A stretch of DNA of 64,000 bases, taken from positions 22,955 to 86,954 of the forward strand of contig CAXGAP010000001.1 of the NCBI GenBank assembly GCA_964008075.1. Reading direction: 5' to 3'. Shown here piece by piece: positions 23,921-32,559 of the stretch. How positions within the stretch are numbered: the stretch's first letter is position 1; each line of letters begins with the position of its first letter. The notes under the pieces were generated by a model. The model searched no databases and had not been told where the DNA came from. It worked only from the letters and a program-made list of their open reading frames with translations. Source of the stretch: UBA724 sp964008075. Its GTDB lineage: Bacteria; Bacteroidota; Bacteroidia; Flavobacteriales; Flavobacteriaceae. The position numbers and the translations under genes are program-made.

Positions 23921-24766
23921 GCGCCACATGAGGATACCACCTGTTATGAACATCCATATTGAATATGCACCTGTTGGTAGTCCCATTTCGAAGTTGTTGA
24001 GGATGGTGGTCGCAATAACAAAAGCCAGTGTTCCATTTTGAATACCACTTTCTATGGTGATTGTTATTTGGCTATTTCCAGCGATGCCAAACAGTTTGGC
24101 AGTAAGAAACCCAAGCCCCATTGTAAGTAAGTTGAGCAGCAATGTCGCAAGTCCAACTTCTTTCATTGCTTGTACCAAATTGTCTTTATTGGCAACAATG
24201 ATGACCAGGAAAATAATAACAAAGAGAACAGTTGAGGCAGTACGCATTGGTTTTTCCATTCGTAAGGCAAAGCCTTCATTTCGTTTTCGAATCATCATGC
24301 CTATTGCAATGGGGATGACAGTAATGACCAAAATTTGAAGCATTGTTTGCAGTACAGGCAACTCGATCACAACGCCTGTATTTCCAGTGAAATAAGCAAT
24401 GGCCTCAGAAAGCAAGACTGGGATTGTGAATACTGTGATAAGACTTGCAAGAGCAGTCAAGGTGACAGAAAGACCAATATTTCCTCGAGACACTTGCGTG
24501 ATCAGGTTACTTGTTGGACCTCCTGGACAGAGGGATAGAATCATGACTCCAGTTGCCATGGTAGGGCTTAGATTGAAGAGGACCACTATCGAAAAACCGA
24601 TGATTGGTAGAAGTATGATTTGGTTGATCAGTCCAACGAGCACTGCCTTTGGATAGGTAAAAATTCTAACAAAATTCCCAATGACTAGGGTAAGACCCAT
24701 GCCAAACATGATGATTGCCAAAGAAACTGGTAAAAAAATTTGTCCGATGATTGTAGTGATGTCCAT
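23897..24766 (-). CDS. Bile acid:sodium symporter (BASS) family transporter
   Basis: A 289-residue inner-membrane protein with about nine to ten helices. The family motif CPGGPTSNLIT (near residue 80) forms the sodium-binding crossover region, and a second conserved stretch IESGIQNGTLAF (near residue 238) matches the other crossover helix. Bacterial BASS proteins carry sodium-coupled organic anions such as pantoate or pyruvate, so bile acid is only the family name. It stands alone between icd and the TonB receptor gene. The substrate is unknown. Confidence 0.9.
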   Translation of the reverse strand: MDITTIIGQIFLPVSLAIIMFGMGLTLVIGNFVRIFTYPKAVLVGLINQIILLPIIGFSIVVLFNLSPTMATGVMILSLCPGGPTSNLITQVSRGNIGLSVTLTALASLITVFTIPVLLSEAIAYFTGNTGVVIELPVLQTMLQILVITVIPIAIGMMIRKRNEGFALRMEKPMRTASTVLFVIIFLVIIVANKDNLVQAMKEVGLATLLLNLLTMGLGFLTAKLFGIAGNSQITITIESGIQNGTLAFVIATTILNNFEMGLPTGAYSIWMFITGGILMWRLGSKKPS

Positions 24767-24793
24767 ATCTAACTTTTATATAGATGAAAAGAT

Positions 24794-24816
24794 TCAATTA
24801 TTTTTTGAATAATTGA
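24794..24816. terminator. Hairpin between icd and the BASS gene (weak terminator or dyad)
   Basis: TCAATTATT and AATAATTGA form a perfect 9-bp inverted repeat around a 5-base loop. It lies 26 bases past the icd stop. The stem is entirely weak except for two pairs and the T-run is poor, so it may equally be a regulatory dyad. Confidence 0.3.
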
Positions 24817-24841
24817 TATCATTTGTATCAAATCCGACAGA

Positions 24842-26068
24842 TTAGCGTAGAGCCTTATCTAGATTTTCTTTGATAGAATCTAAAAACTCTTGGGTATTGA
24901 GATAATGCTCTCTCTTGAGGTTTTTCTCATGAATAAGCAATGCCAAGTCTTTGGTCATTTTGCCACTTTCCACTGTTTGAATACAAACCTTTTCAAGAGT
25001 TTCACAAAAGTTTGCAAGCTCTTGGTTGTTATCTAGTTTGGCACGATGTGCAAGTCCACGTGTCCAAGCAAAAATAGATGCGATAGGGTTTGTAGATGTT
25101 TCCTCACCATTTTGGTGGAGGCGATAATGTCTCGTCACTGTACCATGTGCTGCTTCAGCTTCCATGATTTCTCCATCAGGAGTGACAAGGGTTGAAGTCA
25201 TCAGCCCTAGCGATCCAAACCCTTGCGCAACTGTATCCGACTGCACGTCTCCATCATAGTTTTTACATGCCCAAACAAATCCACCATTCCACTTCATAGC
25301 AGCAGCGACCATATCATCGATCAGGCGATGCTCGTAGTGTATGCCTGCTTCATCAAACTTTGTTTTGAATTCATTTTGATACACTTCTTCAAAAATGTCT
25401 TTGAAGCGACCATCATAAGCTTTCATGATGGTGTTTTTGGTGCTGAAATACAATGGCCAGCCTTTGCTCAATGCACGATTCATGCACGAGCGAGCAAATC
25501 CATAAATGGATGAATCAATATTATACATGCTCATTGCAACACCACCCTCTTGAAAATCATAAACCTCCCAAGTTTTTGATTCACTGCCATTTTCAGGTGT
25601 AAAAGTCATTGTGAGTTTCCCTTTGCCTTTTATAACAGTGTCAGTTGCTTTGTACTGATCTCCAAAGGCATGACGACCAATACATATGGGATTTGTCCAA
25701 CCTTGTACATATCTCGGAACATTTTTCATAATAATAGGCTCTCGAAATACTGTACCTCCAACGATGTTTCTGATCGTGCCATTGGGCGATCGCCACATCT
25801 TCTTTAAGCCATACTCCTCTACACGATTTTCGTCGGGAGTAATCGTTGCACATTTAATACCAACCTTATGATTGTTAATTGCATTGGCAGCATCGATTGT
25901 AATTTGATCATTGGTGGCATCTCGACTTTCTAGGCCTAAGTCGTAGTATAAAAGTTCAACGTCAATGTAGGGTAGGATGAGTTGTTCTTTTATAAACTTC
26001 CAGATGATTCTTGTCATTTCATCACCATTGATTTCGACAACAGGTTTAGCAACTTTAATTTTGGTCAT
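24842..26068 (-). CDS. icd: NADP-dependent isocitrate dehydrogenase (eukaryote-like subfamily)
   Basis: Oxidises isocitrate to 2-oxoglutarate in the TCA cycle. The 408-residue protein belongs to the homodimeric subfamily shared with eukaryotic IDH1/IDH2 rather than the E. coli type: it begins VEINGDEMTRIIW, contains TPDENRVEEY, SPNGTIRN, and the metal/substrate stretches YDGDVQSDTVAQGFGSLG and EAEAAHGTVTRHYR. ATG 26068 gives the standard N-terminus; codons upstream to 26110 overlap the promoter (26088-26120). It is monocistronic by layout. Confidence 0.96.
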   Translation of the reverse strand: MTKIKVAKPVVEINGDEMTRIIWKFIKEQLILPYIDVELLYYDLGLESRDATNDQITIDAANAINNHKVGIKCATITPDENRVEEYGLKKMWRSPNGTIRNIVGGTVFREPIIMKNVPRYVQGWTNPICIGRHAFGDQYKATDTVIKGKGKLTMTFTPENGSESKTWEVYDFQEGGVAMSMYNIDSSIYGFARSCMNRALSKGWPLYFSTKNTIMKAYDGRFKDIFEEVYQNEFKTKFDEAGIHYEHRLIDDMVAAAMKWNGGFVWACKNYDGDVQSDTVAQGFGSLGLMTSTLVTPDGEIMEAEAAHGTVTRHYRLHQNGEETSTNPIASIFAWTRGLAHRAKLDNNQELANFCETLEKVCIQTVESGKMTKDLALLIHEKNLKREHYLNTQEFLDSIKENLDKALR

Positions 26069-26087
26069 GACTTTTTTTTTGGTGGCG

Positions 26088-26120
26088 CAAATATACAACG
26101 TGAAAGCCAAAGAGCATCAA
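26088..26120 (-). promoter_or_regulatory. Promoter of icd, TTG-N22-TATATTTG
   Basis: TTG (26118-26120) and TATATTTG (26088-26095) on the minus strand are 22 bases apart. The leader would be about 14-20 bases. It confirms that icd starts at 26068 and not further upstream. Confidence 0.5.
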
Positions 26121-26220
26121 CGTTTTCAATACTATTCAGATTGTTATAATATTCTCAAAAAAACAGAGTAAAAATTCAAAAAAATCTATCAGAAAGGAGG
26201 GTCTTTAAAAATCAGAAGTT

Positions 26221-26571
26221 TTAATTCTTTTTTTCCTTGATTCGCGCTTTTTTGCCTCGCAATTCTCTGAAGTAAAAAATACGTGAACGACGTACTTTAC
26301 CACGACTGTTAACTTCGATTTTCTGTATGGTCGGCAGATTGAACGGGAATATACGCTCAACACCAACTGTTCCAGATATTTTTCGAATGGTGAATGTCTT
26401 TGTGCTTCCAGTACCTTTGATTTGGATCACAACTCCTTTGAAGAACTGGGTTCTTACTTTTTCGCCCTCGCGAATTTCATAGTAAACTGTGATGGTGTCA
26501 CCCGCCTGAAATGAGGGGAATGATTTTTTCTCGACGAATTCGTCTTGAACATACTGAACTAATTGTTCCAT
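26221..26571 (-). CDS. rplS: 50S ribosomal protein L19
   Basis: A 116-residue protein at the 30S-50S interface. The signatures FQAGDTITVYYEIREGEK, FKGVVIQIKGTGSTKTFTIRKIS, GVERIFPFNLP and the basic end RRSRIFYFRELRGKKARIKEKK are typical. It is unlinked to rpsP, rimM and trmD, its partners in many bacteria. It has its own consensus promoter (26639-26668) and a leader of about 60 bases, long enough to hold a regulatory structure, although I see no convincing one. Confidence 0.98.
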   Translation of the reverse strand: MEQLVQYVQDEFVEKKSFPSFQAGDTITVYYEIREGEKVRTQFFKGVVIQIKGTGSTKTFTIRKISGTVGVERIFPFNLPTIQKIEVNSRGKVRRSRIFYFRELRGKKARIKEKKN

Positions 26572-26638
26572 GATTTCTAGCTAAAAAATAAATAAGAACA
26601 ACATTCACGACCATCGCCAGCGGTTGAGCCTAGGGGTG

Positions 26639-26668
26639 CAAAATTAGATATTTTTTTTTAGTTTGCAA
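26639..26668 (-). promoter_or_regulatory. Promoter of rplS, TTG-N19-TAATTTTG
   Basis: TTG (26666-26668) and TAATTTTG (26639-26646) on the minus strand are 19 bases apart, an ideal spacing for this phylum. The predicted start near 26633 leaves a leader of about 60 bases before rplS. Confidence 0.6.
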
Positions 26669-26701
26669 CTGTTCTTTTTTTAATCTTAATACAATCAAAA
26701 A

Positions 26702-27388
26702 TCATCTGCGATAAATTGGAAACTGATACATCATCGTATAGTTCAAACCCACGCCCCAAGGGCTGGCCTCAGATACACGATGATAACCTGGAATATAGAG
26801 ATTACTGAAGTTGGTGACCTCCTTGTCATTGATCAAATAGTTCATCCGAACGCTAATGCCCATATACAAGTTGTTCAGTAATTCAGCTTTAACTCCTGCA
26901 ATAATTTCAATCCAATTCGCATTCAAATTATCGAACATTAGGGGTTGATCTAGTGATTTGTATAAGTCTTCTGCCCAAAGTTGATCGAGCTGCCTGACTG
27001 CATAACCATTGAGCTGTTGGCCATGAGTACTTGTGCCAAGCCTAAAACCTGTCAGCAGCATATTCTCCATCCCTTCCCAGTTGTTGAACAAATTGAAATC
27101 AACACCTAGCTTGATATATTCTCCACTAGTCTGGAAGTCAAGTGTTTCACTTACAACACGTTTGTCTTCCATTCCTACTTCTGCTGCGAGATATAGCTTT
27201 TTTGTTATTCGATAATCAGCAGTGAGTTCTAGCCCTTTATAGTCGTTTTCGATCATAGAGCGAATGGGTTTACTCATATCAATCCCAAAGCGAATGCTAT
27301 ATCTTTCTGTATATTTTGGAATGCTGTCCTGCGCATAGCCAATACAAACCATGAAAAATAGCAAATAATTAGTGATAGATTTTAACAT
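26702..27388 (-). CDS. Exported beta-rich protein of unknown function (DUF6048-like)
   Basis: A 228-residue protein with a signal peptide (residues 1-18, ending GYAQ) and alternating aromatic/polar strands such as KGLELTADYRITKKLYLAAEVG and NLYMGISVRMNYLI. That pattern and the closing WGVGLNYTMMYQF suggest a small outer-membrane barrel. It resembles a flavobacterial family I recall as DUF6048; no function is known. Its ATG (27388) lies 20 bases inside the preceding lipoprotein gene, implying coupled expression with the lipoprotein and rlmD. Confidence 0.8.
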   Translation of the reverse strand: MLKSITNYLLFFMVCIGYAQDSIPKYTERYSIRFGIDMSKPIRSMIENDYKGLELTADYRITKKLYLAAEVGMEDKRVVSETLDFQTSGEYIKLGVDFNLFNNWEGMENMLLTGFRLGTSTHGQQLNGYAVRQLDQLWAEDLYKSLDQPLMFDNLNANWIEIIAGVKAELLNNLYMGISVRMNYLINDKEVTNFSNLYIPGYHRVSEASPWGVGLNYTMMYQFPIYRR

Positions 27389-27830
27389 GAGCAAGGGTAT
27401 CTACAAGGACTTCGTTCGTTACAATTTCAATTGTGTTTATCCAACTTTGATTGCTGCCGATTTCGATTTCATTTATGATAAATGTACTTTGAAACCCACA
27501 TGCGCGACTCAAATACATATCCTGTGTTTGGTAATCGATTAACAGTTCATCACTCATCCCTGCTGATATTGTAAAATCGAGATTCATTTTGTTGGCTTTG
27601 ATTTGAACAGGAATTGCAATTGAATCAGTATTAATCAATTGCAATACAGATTCATTTTCAGTATTTTTAACCCTCAAGCTGTCAACTGACTTGAGCTGAC
27701 TAGGCTGGTTGGCATCATACAAGCGAAAGACGAGTTGTGGTGTTGATGGGTTTTCTATGTTGCACACATCGTCTGGTTCACAACTCAAGTGAAGCAGTAG
27801 TATCAATAATAGATAGCGAAATTTATACAT
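27369..27830 (-). CDS. Lipoprotein of unknown function (DUF6452-like)
   Basis: A 153-residue lipoprotein with lipobox ending at C17 (LHLSC), followed by EPDDVC. A second pair-forming candidate, C117, lies in SRACGFQ. The remainder is predicted beta-strand and resembles the family I recall as DUF6452. The start ATG 27830 overlaps the end of rlmD by 8 bases, and its own end overlaps the DUF6048-like gene by 20 bases. The lipoprotein and barrel-like protein may form an envelope pair; this is inference from position only. Confidence 0.78.
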   Translation of the reverse strand: MYKFRYLLLILLLHLSCEPDDVCNIENPSTPQLVFRLYDANQPSQLKSVDSLRVKNTENESVLQLINTDSIAIPVQIKANKMNLDFTISAGMSDELLIDYQTQDMYLSRACGFQSTFIINEIEIGSNQSWINTIEIVTNEVLVDTLAHVKIYH

Positions 27831-29223
27831 GGATTCCTTCCAAAAGTACAACATTTTCTACGTGTTGAGTGTGGGGAAACATATCGACAGGCTGCACTTT
27901 TTTTACTGAATAATGACCACTCAACAGACTTAAATCTCGTGCTTGTGTCGCAGAATTACAACTCACATATACAATTCGTTTTGGTAAGATCTTAAGCAAT
28001 TGCTTGACGACATCTTTGTGCATGCCCTCTCGAGGGGGATCTGTTATGACAACATCTGGGGTGCCATGCGTTGCGATGAAATCATCCGTAAAAACTTTTT
28101 TCATATCGCCTGCAGCAAAATCTACGTTGGACAGTTTATTTCTCTTTGCATTTTCTTTTGCTGCAACAATTGCTTCAGGAATTGCTTCAATCCCAACAAC
28201 ATGTTTTGCTTCCTTTGCAACAAATTGTGCAATGGTTCCCAAGCCAGTGTAGAGGTCATAAACAATCTCATTCCCAGTTAGACCAGCAAAATCACGAGTA
28301 ATTTTATACAACTCATACGCTTGCATAGAGTTGGTTTGATAAAAAGACTTTGGCGTAATCCAAAAGCGCAACCCCTCCATTTCTTCTTCAATATGTGGAT
28401 TTCTAGCATGTAAAATGACATCTAAATCATAGATGCTATCGTTTGCTTTTTGATTGATGATATAATGAAGTGAAGTGATTTGTGGGAACTTATCAATGAT
28501 CGCTTCTAGTAAATCGTCTCTTTCTTTTTTATGATTTTCAAAAAACTGAATGACTAACATGATCTGTCCAGTTGATGCTGTACGAATCATCATGCTGCGC
28601 AACTGCCCTGATTTATTCTTTAGATCATAATAACTCATCCCTTTATCCATGGCATATTGATGAATAAAATTTCGAATTTGATTCCCCGGCTCTTGTTGTA
28701 AAAAACATTCATCGATGTGTACAATCTTGTCCCACATTCGGGGTTTATGAAACCCCAAAGCATTTCGATTAATCACTTCTCCAGATTCAATTTCAGCTTT
28801 GGTGAGCCATCGACTGCTGGAGAAGCTATACTCCATCTTGTTTCGATAATTATATTGCAACTTGCTTGGTACAATTTTGTTAAGCGTAGGAAAATCAAAA
28901 TCACCGATTTTCACAAAATTTTGATTGACCTCTTGTGCCTTGTGTTTCAACTGTGCTGTGTATGAAAGATGTTGCCATTGACAACCGCCACAAGTTCCAA
29001 AGTGATCGCATTTGGCTGTTGTTCGGTCAGGGCTTGGAACGATTAACTTTTCGACCCGACCCTCAAAATAATTTTTCCTTTTTTTGTAAAGAAACACTAG
29101 AGCAATATCCCCAGGAACAGCCCCTTTTACAAAAATAACAACACCCTCATTTGTTCGTCCAATCGCCATTCCTTTGGCAGCGATTCCAGTAATGTTTAGC
29201 TCTATTGTTTGCTTTACTTTCAT
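27823..29223 (-). CDS. rlmD: 23S rRNA (uracil(1939)-C5)-methyltransferase
   Basis: SAM-dependent RNA m5U methyltransferase of 466 residues. The N-terminal TRAM domain (GIAAKGMAIGRTNEGVVIFVKG) is followed by iron-sulfur cysteines in CDHFGTCGGCQWQH, a SAM motif VYDLYTGLGTIAQF, the DPPREGMH motif, and the nucleophile in YVSCNSATQARDL. The RlmD label follows common flavobacterial usage; RlmCD-like or TrmA-like specificity cannot be excluded from sequence. It has a promoter at 29232-29264 and heads a unit with two overlapping envelope genes. Confidence 0.92.
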   Translation of the reverse strand: MKVKQTIELNITGIAAKGMAIGRTNEGVVIFVKGAVPGDIALVFLYKKRKNYFEGRVEKLIVPSPDRTTAKCDHFGTCGGCQWQHLSYTAQLKHKAQEVNQNFVKIGDFDFPTLNKIVPSKLQYNYRNKMEYSFSSSRWLTKAEIESGEVINRNALGFHKPRMWDKIVHIDECFLQQEPGNQIRNFIHQYAMDKGMSYYDLKNKSGQLRSMMIRTASTGQIMLVIQFFENHKKERDDLLEAIIDKFPQITSLHYIINQKANDSIYDLDVILHARNPHIEEEMEGLRFWITPKSFYQTNSMQAYELYKITRDFAGLTGNEIVYDLYTGLGTIAQFVAKEAKHVVGIEAIPEAIVAAKENAKRNKLSNVDFAAGDMKKVFTDDFIATHGTPDVVITDPPREGMHKDVVKQLLKILPKRIVYVSCNSATQARDLSLLSGHYSVKKVQPVDMFPHTQHVENVVLLEGIHV

Positions 29224-29231
29224 TTCGATTG

Positions 29232-29264
29232 CAAAAATAGATAGCGTAACTCATATTTCATCAA
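29232..29264 (-). promoter_or_regulatory. Promoter of rlmD, TTG-N22-TATTTTTG
   Basis: TTG (29262-29264) and TATTTTTG (29232-29239) on the minus strand are 22 bases apart; the box ends 8 bases before the rlmD ATG at 29223. Confidence 0.5.
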
Positions 29265-29322
29265 TTCAAATGCAATATTTCATACTTAATTTTTGTATTT
29301 TTAATAAATAAAATACTGTAAT

Positions 29323-32300
29323 ATGAAAAATTTATTAATGATATTTTTGACAATATCCTATAACCTAGTTTCTTCATTTTGTTTTGCGCAAGAAGATGAA
29401 AAAAAGAGTGAATTGCAATCTGCTTTAAGTGGATTTTCTTTTCGTAGTGTAGGTCCTGCATTTATGTCTGGTCGTATTGCAGATATCGCAATTGATCCTA
29501 CAAATGAAAATGTTTGGTACGTAGCAGTTGGTTCTGGGGGTACCTGGAAAACCACAAATGCTGGAACAACTTGGACCCCACTTACTGATAACGAGTCCTT
29601 TTACTCAACTGGTTGCATCACTCTTGACCCAAACAACTCTTCAGTTGTGTGGTTGGGTACTGGAGAAAATGTTGGTGGCCGTCATGTTGGAATAGGGCAT
29701 GGGATTTATCGCAGTACAGATGCTGGATCCTCGTGGCAAGATATGGGTTTGAAAAAATCAGAACATATCTCAAAAATCATTGTTCATCCAAACGATTCGA
29801 ACACCATTTGGGTGGCGTCGCAAGGCCCTCTCTGGAGCTCTGGAGGGGAAAGAGGCTTGTACAAATCTACTGATGGTGGTAAAAATTGGGTGAACAAACT
29901 CAGCATCAACAAGTGGACAGGCGTTACTGATCTTGTCATTGATCCAACCAACCCTGACATTTTGTATCTCGCAAGTTGGCAAAGACATCGAAACGTAGCT
30001 GCTCACATGGGCGGAGGTCCTGGAACTTCGCTGTACAAGACTGTTGATGGAGGCGAAACATGGGTTAAAATCGATAATGGACTTCCATCATCCAACATGG
30101 GTAAAATTGGATTGGCTATTTCTCCGATGAATCCTAAAATCCTATATGCAGCAATCGAGCTCGATCGTCGTAAAGGAGCAGTTTATCGTTCATCAGACAG
30201 TGGTGGTAGTTGGACAAAAATGTCAGACACAGTTTCTGGTGGTACAGGTCCTCACTACTATCAAGAGCTTGTTGCTTCTCCTCATCATTTCGATCGAATT
30301 TATTTGATGAATGTTCGTGCGCTTGTTTCTGAAGATGGCGGAAAAACATTCTATACTATGAGTGAAGCTAACAAACATTCTGACAATCATTCATTGACAT
30401 TTAAAAAGAATGATCCAAACTATCTCCTTTTTGGTACTGATGGTGGTATTTATGAATCCTTTGACGATTCCAAAACTTGGAAGTTCGTCAACAACCTCCC
30501 CTTAACGCAGTTTTATAAGCTCGCAGTTGATGATGCAGCACCTTTTTATAACATTTATGGAGGTACGCAAGATAACAACACCCAAGGAGGCCCCTCACGC
30601 ACGTTACGAACCAATGGCATATCAAATGCAGATTGGTATGTGTTACTCGGAGGGGATGGCCATCAACCTGCAACTGAGCCTGGCAACCCAGATATCGTTT
30701 ATGCACAGTGGCAGCAAGGAAACCTTTATCGAATCGATAAAACCACTATGGAGTCCATATATATTAAGCCTCAAAGTGGCGTAGGAGAGCCATACGAACG
30801 CTATAATTGGGATTCGCCTATCCTTGTCAGTCATCACGACCCCAAACGATTGTATTTTGGAACTCAGCGTGTGTGGAGATCTGATAATCGTGGGGATAGC
30901 TGGACACCAATTTCACAAGACTTGACAAAAGATGAAGAACGGTTGGCTTTACCTATCATGGGGCGTCAGCAAAGTTTTGACAATCCTTGGGATGTGTATG
31001 CAATGTCAACCTACAATACGATCACATCACTAAGCGAATCAACATCAAACCCTGATCTTTTATATGCTGGTACAGATGATGGAATTATCCAATACACCAA
31101 TGATGGAGGGGATTCTTGGACAAAAATGACGGTTGATAAGCTACCTGGATCCCCATCAACAGCATTTGTCAATGATATAAAGGTAGATCTTCACAATGAC
31201 CAAGTGGCTTATGTAGCCCTTGATAATCATAAATATGGAGATTATTCGCCTTACCTCTATAAGACCACAAATGGGGGAGAAAAATGGGTGTCAATTACAA
31301 AAGGCATACCTGATGGAACGCTGGTTTGGAGAATTGTACAAGACCACATTAACCCCAACTTATTGTTTCTTGCAACAGAGTATGGCGTTTATATGAGTTT
31401 GAATCAAGGAAGTGAGTGGCACAAATTTTCAACTGGTTTACCTACCATTTCAGTTCGTGATCTTGCCATTCAAAAAAGGGAAAACGATCTTGTTTTAGCG
31501 ACCTTTGGGCGCAGTTTTTATGTGTTGGATGATTATAGCCCATTGCGCGACATCAAAGCTGAAAGCCTACAACAATCGGCGATGCTATTTAAACCTCGAA
31601 ATGCACTTCAGTATCACCAAATTCGAGGGGGAACCTCTAGTCAAGGGGGGTCATTTTATACTGCAGAAAATCCAAAATATGGCGCCATGTTTACCTTTTA
31701 TCTCAAAGAGGCTCATATGACGCTGAAGTCTTCTCGTCAAAAGACAGAAAAGGACAAAAAGACAGCAGATATTCCATTCCCAGGATGGGAGGCACTTGAT
31801 GCAGAGAAAAATGAATCAAAACCACAGTTGGTTTTAGTGATTGAAGATGAATCCGGAGAAGTCGTTGATCGAATTTATGCTCCTCACAAAAATGGAGTTC
31901 AGCGTGTGAATTGGGACTTGAAGCAGCCCTATATCAGCGTTGCAGATGCCAACTCGAAGCGAAAAACGCTGAACGCTTTACGCCTCGACGTTGAACCTGG
32001 CAATTATACAGTGCGTTTACATCAACAGATTGATGGAAAAATCACAGCGCTTGCAGGGCCACAAACTTTTGAAGTGGAGCAAATTCGAAAAAATGTTTTA
32101 GAGAATCCTATTGCTGACCAGCGTTACAAGTTTATTGAGAAATTGGTCGCTCTAGATAAAGCGATTGATATTGCAAATCATTCATTTGAAAAATCTTCAA
32201 AACATTTAAAAACACTTCTAAAGGCACTTCCTTATGTCGATAACAGTCAGGTGGATTTGTCATCAAGGTTGCACAGTTTGCGTGAGTTAATGAATGAAAT

Positions 32301-32559
32301 CAGCAGGTTGATGGAAGGTAGTTCGTCTAAGGCTGAAGTGGGCGAAAAGGATGACCTCACATTATCCTATCGATTGTATTTTGCAGCAAGTGGACTGTAT
32401 GGCAACTCCTATGGACCAACGCCACTTCACATGAAAAGCTTTGAGGTTGCTGAGAACTTGTTTACAGAAATCAATCCGATGATTACATCATTTGTTTCGG
32501 CAGTTAAGGCAGTATCATCTCAAATGGAAGCTGCTGGCGCGCCAGTTGTACTGGACTAG
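29323..32559 (+). CDS. Exported BNR/VPS10-like beta-propeller protein
   Basis: A 1078-residue secreted protein with a signal peptide (about residues 1-23, ending CFAQ). Residues about 35-740 contain many Asp-box/BNR repeats of the form S-x-D-x-G-x-x-W (for example STDAGSSWQDM, STDGGKNWVN, SSDSGGSWTKM, TNDGGDSWTKM), which build sortilin/VPS10-like or sialidase-like propellers. The last third (740-1078) is a beta-sandwich plus a helical segment. Such proteins are often annotated as glycosyl hydrolases, but no catalytic residues can be assigned. Its stop is interleaved with that of the convergent DUF3810 gene. Confidence 0.85.
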   Translation: MKNLLMIFLTISYNLVSSFCFAQEDEKKSELQSALSGFSFRSVGPAFMSGRIADIAIDPTNENVWYVAVGSGGTWKTTNAGTTWTPLTDNESFYSTGCITLDPNNSSVVWLGTGENVGGRHVGIGHGIYRSTDAGSSWQDMGLKKSEHISKIIVHPNDSNTIWVASQGPLWSSGGERGLYKSTDGGKNWVNKLSINKWTGVTDLVIDPTNPDILYLASWQRHRNVAAHMGGGPGTSLYKTVDGGETWVKIDNGLPSSNMGKIGLAISPMNPKILYAAIELDRRKGAVYRSSDSGGSWTKMSDTVSGGTGPHYYQELVASPHHFDRIYLMNVRALVSEDGGKTFYTMSEANKHSDNHSLTFKKNDPNYLLFGTDGGIYESFDDSKTWKFVNNLPLTQFYKLAVDDAAPFYNIYGGTQDNNTQGGPSRTLRTNGISNADWYVLLGGDGHQPATEPGNPDIVYAQWQQGNLYRIDKTTMESIYIKPQSGVGEPYERYNWDSPILVSHHDPKRLYFGTQRVWRSDNRGDSWTPISQDLTKDEERLALPIMGRQQSFDNPWDVYAMSTYNTITSLSESTSNPDLLYAGTDDGIIQYTNDGGDSWTKMTVDKLPGSPSTAFVNDIKVDLHNDQVAYVALDNHKYGDYSPYLYKTTNGGEKWVSITKGIPDGTLVWRIVQDHINPNLLFLATEYGVYMSLNQGSEWHKFSTGLPTISVRDLAIQKRENDLVLATFGRSFYVLDDYSPLRDIKAESLQQSAMLFKPRNALQYHQIRGGTSSQGGSFYTAENPKYGAMFTFYLKEAHMTLKSSRQKTEKDKKTADIPFPGWEALDAEKNESKPQLVLVIEDESGEVVDRIYAPHKNGVQRVNWDLKQPYISVADANSKRKTLNALRLDVEPGNYTVRLHQQIDGKITALAGPQTFEVEQIRKNVLENPIADQRYKFIEKLVALDKAIDIANHSFEKSSKHLKTLLKALPYVDNSQVDLSSRLHSLRELMNEISRLMEGSSSKAEVGEKDDLTLSYRLYFAASGLYGNSYGPTPLHMKSFEVAENLFTEINPMITSFVSAVKAVSSQMEAAGAPVVLD

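Noticed and set aside
23875..23940. Longer N-terminus for the TonB receptor starting at 23940
   Set aside because: It would overlap the promoter box and the preceding gene and would hide the signal peptide that begins at 23874 or 23868.
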